Shown piece by piece: positions 35,025 to 39,457 of a DNA stretch of 39,457 nt; the first letter of the stretch is position 1; each line of letters opens with the position of its first letter. The notes under the pieces were generated by a model, which was not told the origin of the DNA, ran no database searches, and worked only from the letters and a program-made list of their open reading frames with translations. The position numbers and the translations under genes were made by a program. The stretch is from an uncultured Chitinophagaceae bacterium (GTDB lineage: Bacteria; Bacteroidota; Bacteroidia; Chitinophagales; Chitinophagaceae). The DNA lies in NCBI GenBank assembly GCA_903870685.1, contig CAIQDX010000137.1, forward strand, positions 1-39,457. Reading direction: 5' to 3'.

Positions 35025-36251
35025 ATGAAGCGAACTGTTAATGTGATTATATTATCCCTTTTATTTTGTTCTTGTCATTCACAACAGCATGCACCTGAAA
35101 AAAAGATAACCAATACAGAATTTCAATTTAATTCAGTTAGTCAATCCATTAAAGAAAAATACGCACTGGCCATTCAACCTTTATACCAGCAAATGCTTGT
35201 AAGCAAAGGATTTAGTGGAAGTGTGTTGTTGGCAAAAGACGGTGAAATAGTTTTTGAAGATTATCATGGCATATATGATACTAAAACGAAAGAAAATATT
35301 TCTTCAACTACGCCATTCCAAATAGCATCTATATCAAAAACATTTACCGGTATGACGATTTTAAAATTATGGGAACAGGGAAGAATTTCTTTAGATGATT
35401 CTGTGCAGCGCTTTATTCCAAAATTTCCATATCATAATATAACCATCAGAGAATTGTTATCGCATCAAAGCGGATTGCCAAAATATGAACATTTCATGGA
35501 TGGCAATAAAACAGAAACATATTACACAAAAAATAAAAAAGGTAAAACCATAAAGAGAACCAGAACTATAAAGAATATAAAAGCTCCTGTAATAAATGGT
35601 GTAATTACAAACGATGTGATGTTGCAATACATGATCGATAATAAACCCTTGGTTCAATTTGCACCAAATAAAATGTTTAATTATTGCAATACTAATTTTG
35701 CCATTCTTGCAATAATTGTAGAAAAAATAACTAAGGTATCTTTCCCTCAATTTATGAAGGATAGTTTGTTTACACCACTTGGCATGAAAAACACATTTGT
35801 CTTCAGCAGCACAGATATTCCAAATTATGTTCCTTCCTATAACTATAAAAAAGCTCCATATAAACTTGAAAAATATGATTGTATTTATGGAGATAAGAAT
35901 GTTTACAGCACAGTGCGTGATTTGTTACTTTGGGATAAAGCCTTGTATTCAGGAACTTTTGTAAAGAAATCAACAGTTGAAATGGCAGCACATCCTCAAA
36001 CATTCGAAAGAAAAAAGGGACATTATTACGGATTAGGCTGGCACTTACAAATTACTGATAACAATGTAGACACGGTTATTTACCATAACGGATGGTGGCA
36101 TGGAAATAATACGGTATTTACAAGATTAGTAAGCGATACAGCCACTTTAATTATTCTTGGTAATAAGTTCAACAAGTCAATTTATAAGGCCAGGCAGATG
36201 ATTAATGTGTTTTCTACAATTACAAGTGACAGTACAGATATTGAAGAATAA
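35025..36251 (+). CDS. Beta-lactamase-family serine hydrolase, lipoprotein
   Basis: The 408-residue protein has a lipoprotein signal (MKRTVNVIILSLLFCSC; Cys at 15 or 17). The catalytic signature of class C beta-lactamase/penicillin-binding-type hydrolases is present: SxxK in QIASISKTF (Ser102, Lys105), YCN (Tyr220-Cys-Asn222), and HNG at 354-356 in YHNGWWHGN, replacing the usual KTG. Other family features are GRISLDDSVQRFIPKFP and ELLSHQSGLP. It probably acts as a peptidase, esterase or D-Ala-D-Ala carboxypeptidase-like enzyme at the outer membrane or periplasm; the substrate cannot be read from sequence. Confidence 0.92.
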   Translation: MKRTVNVIILSLLFCSCHSQQHAPEKKITNTEFQFNSVSQSIKEKYALAIQPLYQQMLVSKGFSGSVLLAKDGEIVFEDYHGIYDTKTKENISSTTPFQIASISKTFTGMTILKLWEQGRISLDDSVQRFIPKFPYHNITIRELLSHQSGLPKYEHFMDGNKTETYYTKNKKGKTIKRTRTIKNIKAPVINGVITNDVMLQYMIDNKPLVQFAPNKMFNYCNTNFAILAIIVEKITKVSFPQFMKDSLFTPLGMKNTFVFSSTDIPNYVPSYNYKKAPYKLEKYDCIYGDKNVYSTVRDLLLWDKALYSGTFVKKSTVEMAAHPQTFERKKGHYYGLGWHLQITDNNVDTVIYHNGWWHGNNTVFTRLVSDTATLIILGNKFNKSIYKARQMINVFSTITSDSTDIEE

Positions 36252-36315
36252 TCAAAGTTTATACATTACTATACCTATTAACCTAAAAATAAGTATCATT
36301 TAACCTGTTTTCCCC

Positions 36316-36323
36316 TATTTTTG
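36316..36323 (+). promoter_or_regulatory. -7 element (TATTTTTG) for hppA
   Basis: Exact TAnnTTTG, 40 bases before the hppA ATG. A good TTTG at the -33 position is not evident. Confidence 0.4.
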
Positions 36324-36363
36324 CCCACCAATTAAAAAATAAATTTCAGCTAACATCTCGCTT

Positions 36364-38790
36364 ATGAACAATCTGTTTTATGCCGTACCGGCCATGGGAA
36401 TTGTAGGATTGATCTACACTTTGATAAAATCTAATTGGGTTTCTAAACAAGATGCCGGAAATGAGAGAATGAAAGAGATCAGCACATATATTGCTGAAGG
36501 TGCAATGGCGTTTTTAAAGGCAGAATGGAAGATTTTGTCCTATTTTGTTGTGATTGTGGCCCTTTTATTGGGCGTAATGTCACAAACAAATACTCATTCT
36601 CATTGGTCAATTGCTATAGCATTTATTATTGGTGCTATAAGTAGTGCTACGGCCGGATATATTGGAATGAAAGTAGCTACTAAGGCAAATGTTCGAACTG
36701 CTCAAGCTGCGAGAACAAGTTTGTCTAAAGCTTTGGCTGTTTCTTTTACCGGTGGTTCTGTAATGGGATTAGGTGTTGCAGGATTAGCAGTTTTAGGCTT
36801 GGGAGGCTTATTTATTATTTTGAAACAAATTTTTGCTCCCGAAGCTGCTGCAAATTCTGAAGAAATGGTTAAAACCATTGAAATCCTTACCGGGTTTTCA
36901 TTAGGAGCTGAATCAATTGCATTGTTTGCACGTGTTGGTGGTGGTATTTATACTAAGGCTGCTGATGTTGGCGCCGATTTAGTTGGTAAAGTAGAAGCAG
37001 GTATTCCTGAAGATGATCCTCGTAATCCGGCAACCATTGCGGATAATGTTGGTGATAATGTTGGTGATGTGGCAGGTATGGGTGCTGATTTGTTTGGTTC
37101 TTATGTTGCAACAGTTTTAGCAACAATGGTTTTAGGACAGGAAACTAAATCAATTGATAATTTTGGAGGCTTCGCTCCTATACTTTTACCAATGTTGATC
37201 GCTGGTGTTGGTATCATATTTTCTATTGTAGGAACTTTGTTCGTTAAAGTGAGTGATAAGGCAGGAATAAATACCGATAATGTCCAAAGGGCTTTAAATA
37301 TGGGTAACTGGGGATCGATTATTTTATCTGCTTTTGCATGTGCCGGACTTGTATATTATATTCTTCCTCCAACTATGACTTTAAGAGGTTTGGAATTTTC
37401 GCGTGATGGTGTTTTAGGTGCAATTGCTGTTGGTCTAACAGTAGGTACTTTAATGAGTATCATTACTGAATATTATACTGCAATGGGCAAACGTCCGGTT
37501 TTATCAATCATTCGTCAATCGTCTACTGGTCATGCAACAAATGTAATTGGTGGATTAGCTGTTGGTATGGAATCTACTTTATTACCAATTCTTGTTTTAG
37601 CTGGTGGTATTTGGGGTTCTTATGCCTGTGCAGGATTGTATGGTGTAGCCATTGCTGCTGCCGGTATGATGTCAACAACTGCTATGCAGCTGGCAATTGA
37701 TGCTTTTGGACCGATAGCTGATAATGCAGGTGGTATTGCTGAAATGAGTGAGTTGCCTAAAGAAGTTCGTGAAAAAACAGACGTGCTGGATGCCGTTGGA
37801 AATACAACTGCAGCATCTGGAAAAGGATTTGCAATTGCTTCTGCTGCTTTAACGGCATTGGCATTATTTGCAGCTTATGTAGGTGTAATTAATAATAATG
37901 GATATGCTATGACTGGCATTGATATTTATAAAGCCAAGGTATTGGCTAGCTTATTTGTGGGTGGAATGATTCCATTTATTTTCTCATCCTTAGCCATTCG
38001 TGCTGTAGGTGAAGCTGCTATGTCAATGGTTGAAGAAGTTCGTCGTCAATTTAAAACCATTCCGGGAATCATGGAAGGAACCGGTAAACCGCAATACGAT
38101 AAATGTGTTGCCATTTCTACTAATGCTTCTATCAGAAAAATGATGTTGCCAGGTGCTATTGCAATTATATCTCCATTAATCATTGGTTTTATTTTAGGTC
38201 CGGAAGCATTGGGTGGTTTTTTAGCCGGTGCAACTGTTAGTGGTGTTTTGATGGGAATGTTTCAAAACAATGCAGGTGGTGCATGGGATAACGCTAAAAA
38301 ATCTTTTGAAAAAGGTGTTGAAATAAATGGTGAGATCTATTATAAAAAATCTGAACCGCATAAAGCTTCAGTTACTGGTGATACAGTTGGTGATCCTTTT
38401 AAAGATACTTCAGGACCATCTATGAATATCTTAATTAAACTGATGTCTATTGTTTCTTTAGTAATTGCACCAACACTGGCTCAAGTACATAAAGGCGATG
38501 TTCAAGCAAGTAACATTAAAAAAATTGAAGTAAAGGTTGTTTCTAATGATTCAACAAATAGTTCTAAATTAACAATTGGTGGTGATGCGAAACCATTGAA
38601 TGAGTTAATTGATGCATTAAGGAAAGATGGTGTTTTTACTGGCAATAATGTTAACATTGAAGTAAACAATAATAAATTAATAGTTAATGGCAAAGAATTG
38701 ACTGATGAACAATTTAAAAAATATCAACCTCTTCTTAATAAATCTAAGACTGAGAATATCAATATCAAAGTAGATGTAGATAAAAAATAA
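36364..38790 (+). CDS. hppA: Membrane-bound ion-pumping pyrophosphatase, K+-dependent type
   Basis: This inner-membrane protein couples pyrophosphate hydrolysis to H+ or Na+ transport. The 808-residue protein has about 16 membrane spans. The pyrophosphate site is visible ([20 protein letters not shown], then [19 protein letters not shown]), as are the late [13 protein letters not shown] and [11 protein letters not shown] blocks. The [10 protein letters not shown] segment has Ala483 and Gly486, the pair found in K+-dependent enzymes; the K+-independent group has Lys and Thr. Many K+-dependent enzymes pump Na+, so the ion is not certain. After the last span (about residue 705) there is a soluble extension of about 100 residues that ends in VDVDKK. 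A terminator follows at 38810-38845. Confidence 0.96.
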   Translation: MNNLFYAVPAMGIVGLIYTLIKSNWVSKQDAGNERMKEISTYIAEGAMAFLKAEWKILSYFVVIVALLLGVMSQTNTHSHWSIAIAFIIGAISSATAGYIGMKVATKANVRTAQAARTSLSKALAVSFTGGSVMGLGVAGLAVLGLGGLFIILKQIFAPEAAANSEEMVKTIEILTGFSLGAESIALFARVGGGIYTKAADVGADLVGKVEAGIPEDDPRNPATIADNVGDNVGDVAGMGADLFGSYVATVLATMVLGQETKSIDNFGGFAPILLPMLIAGVGIIFSIVGTLFVKVSDKAGINTDNVQRALNMGNWGSIILSAFACAGLVYYILPPTMTLRGLEFSRDGVLGAIAVGLTVGTLMSIITEYYTAMGKRPVLSIIRQSSTGHATNVIGGLAVGMESTLLPILVLAGGIWGSYACAGLYGVAIAAAGMMSTTAMQLAIDAFGPIADNAGGIAEMSELPKEVREKTDVLDAVGNTTAASGKGFAIASAALTALALFAAYVGVINNNGYAMTGIDIYKAKVLASLFVGGMIPFIFSSLAIRAVGEAAMSMVEEVRRQFKTIPGIMEGTGKPQYDKCVAISTNASIRKMMLPGAIAIISPLIIGFILGPEALGGFLAGATVSGVLMGMFQNNAGGAWDNAKKSFEKGVEINGEIYYKKSEPHKASVTGDTVGDPFKDTSGPSMNILIKLMSIVSLVIAPTLAQVHKGDVQASNIKKIEVKVVSNDSTNSSKLTIGGDAKPLNELIDALRKDGVFTGNNVNIEVNNNKLIVNGKELTDEQFKKYQPLLNKSKTENINIKVDVDKK

Positions 38791-38809
38791 TTTTTCTTTC
38801 ATTATACTA

Positions 38810-38845
38810 AATCCCCGCAAACAGAATGTTAGCGGGGATTTTTAT
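38810..38845 (+). terminator. Intrinsic terminator of hppA
   Basis: AATCCCCGC pairs with GCGGGGATT around a 13-base loop and runs into TTTTATTTTT, 20 bases after the hppA stop. Confidence 0.9.
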
Positions 38846-38930
38846 TTTTAGTCAATTCACTAAAATAAGAACTAACTAAAATTTTTATCGTTTTTTAAGG
38901 TTGATTAAATTATGATGAAACTTTACTTCA

Positions 38931-38965
38931 TGTAGTACAAACTACAAATTCGTGTAGTAGTTTTG
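38931..38965 (+). promoter_or_regulatory. Possible promoter/operator of the last small gene
   Basis: TGTAGT-ACAA-ACTACA (38931-38946) is an inverted repeat, TGTAGTA recurs at 38953-38959, and TAGTTTTG at 38958-38965 matches the -7 consensus. The ATG lies 54 bases beyond. No -33 TTTG is evident. Confidence 0.35.
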
Positions 38966-39019
38966 ACTATAAGTTTATCAAAGTAGATATTATTTATTAT
39001 CCAAGTAAAAACCTTTCCA

Positions 39020-39283
39020 ATGTTCAACAAACTAAAACTAAACGTAGCTATTATTTTAATAGCATTCTCACTAGTAACAGTTACCGTAATTGCCCCTTAC
39101 ACAAACATGTTTGGTAAGACTTATAAAAGTGCAATGGACTTTACTTGCTGCAAAGGTGATCAGTTATATGTTCACCATTATTTTAGCAATAATCTTTTTT
39201 GGGTAGAAGTTGGCAGTGGTTATAATGTAGAACCTATTGGCAAGCCTACTCCAGGTGGTTGTAATATTCAATGCAGTGAATAA
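39020..39283 (+). CDS. Small secreted Cys-containing protein, unknown
   Basis: The 87-residue protein has a signal peptide (MFNKLKLNVAIILIAFSLVTVTV). The mature part is about 60 residues with four Cys (CC in FTCCKGDQ, C in GGCNIQCSE), aromatic residues (YVHHYFSNNLFWVEVGSGY) and GKPTPGG. The Cys pairs could form disulfides in the periplasm or outside. I do not recognise the family. A perfect hairpin terminator lies 48 bases beyond its stop. Confidence 0.7.
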   Translation: MFNKLKLNVAIILIAFSLVTVTVIAPYTNMFGKTYKSAMDFTCCKGDQLYVHHYFSNNLFWVEVGSGYNVEPIGKPTPGGCNIQCSE

Positions 39284-39330
39284 TAGCTTCGGATTTTCTA
39301 ATTATTAATGGTTTAATTAATTATACTTTT

Positions 39331-39367
39331 AAAATATAGTTTGCAAAATTGCAAACTATATTTTTTT
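39331..39367. terminator. Bidirectional hairpin terminator
   Basis: AAAATATAGTTTGCAA (39331-39346) and its exact complement (39349-39364) leave a two-base centre and are followed by TTT on the plus strand. It would end the small secreted-protein transcript. The A-run on the other side also allows minus-strand termination for a gene beyond the right edge. Confidence 0.85.
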
Positions 39368-39457
39368 ATTGATAATCTAATGAGGCAGTTTCGTAAATTC
39401 ACTTTTATATTCTCTTTGCTATGCCACATTTTCCAAACATTTTGATACACGCCATTC

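Noticed and set aside
39368-39457. Short open frames at the right edge
   Set aside because: On plus, a 21-codon frame from 39379 has a signal-like start but stops; on minus, frames are short or pass through the terminator hairpin. None can be supported.
1-39457. CRISPR arrays, transposases, integrases or phage genes
   Set aside because: No regularly spaced repeats, recombinase motifs or phage structural genes were seen on either strand.

Overview
The window looks like chromosomal core DNA of a Bacteroidota bacterium, probably a Chitinophagaceae-like member of Chitinophagia. This is inferred from the low GC content, the near absence of Shine-Dalgarno sequences, -7 elements of the TAnnTTTG type in front of many genes, a type IX secretion (T9SS) type-B C-terminal domain, LytS/LytTR and NarL-type sensor proteins, and the families of secreted and outer-membrane proteins. 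There is no phage, integrase, transposase, CRISPR array or rRNA. One tRNA (Arg, UCU) is present.

Layout. 1-3116: two signalling genes on the minus strand, a CHASE3/PAS sensor cut by the left edge and a soluble NarL-type histidine kinase. 3427-4236: an ice-binding-family lipoprotein behind a palindrome with CRP-like half sites. 4414-6385: a saccharopine-dehydrogenase-type enzyme and an NTF2-like lipoprotein. 6441-10048 (minus): glnS, tilS and a small membrane protein; tilS carries two in-frame heptanucleotide-repeat insertions. 10256-12286: a large secreted T9SS client. 12453-13946: hutH. 14085-14158: tRNA-Arg. 14471-18164: a LytS-type sensor kinase with its LytTR response regulator. 18244-19662: ung and plsC. 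19656-26400: an envelope-biogenesis block (lptD; divergently an amidase, a small Cys-rich secreted protein, an MCE/MlaD protein and an OstA/LptA-like protein), followed by an apparent nhaA remnant. 26868-28229: an NtrC-type sigma-54 activator with no partner kinase beside it. 28401-29490: prfB with a +1 programmed frameshift. 29562-34902 (minus): a hypothetical secreted protein, a GH2 glycosidase, a carboxypeptidase-regulatory-domain protein and serA. 35025-36251: a serine-hydrolase lipoprotein. 36364-38790: membrane pyrophosphatase hppA. 39020-39283: a small secreted Cys-containing protein.

How the genes work together. The clearest functional unit is 19656-26400: LptD and the OstA/LptA-like protein are expected to carry LPS across the periplasm and into the outer membrane, the MCE protein to move phospholipid, and the amidase to remodel peptidoglycan. 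plsC, which makes phosphatidic acid, converges on lptD and the two overlap by 7 bp. The other genes are mostly independent housekeeping or sensory functions.

I did not find a convincing new multi-gene system. The most unusual features are the repeat insertions inside tilS, two candidate minus-strand small RNAs ending in intrinsic terminators, several unexplained palindromes, and the C-terminal extension of the pyrophosphatase.
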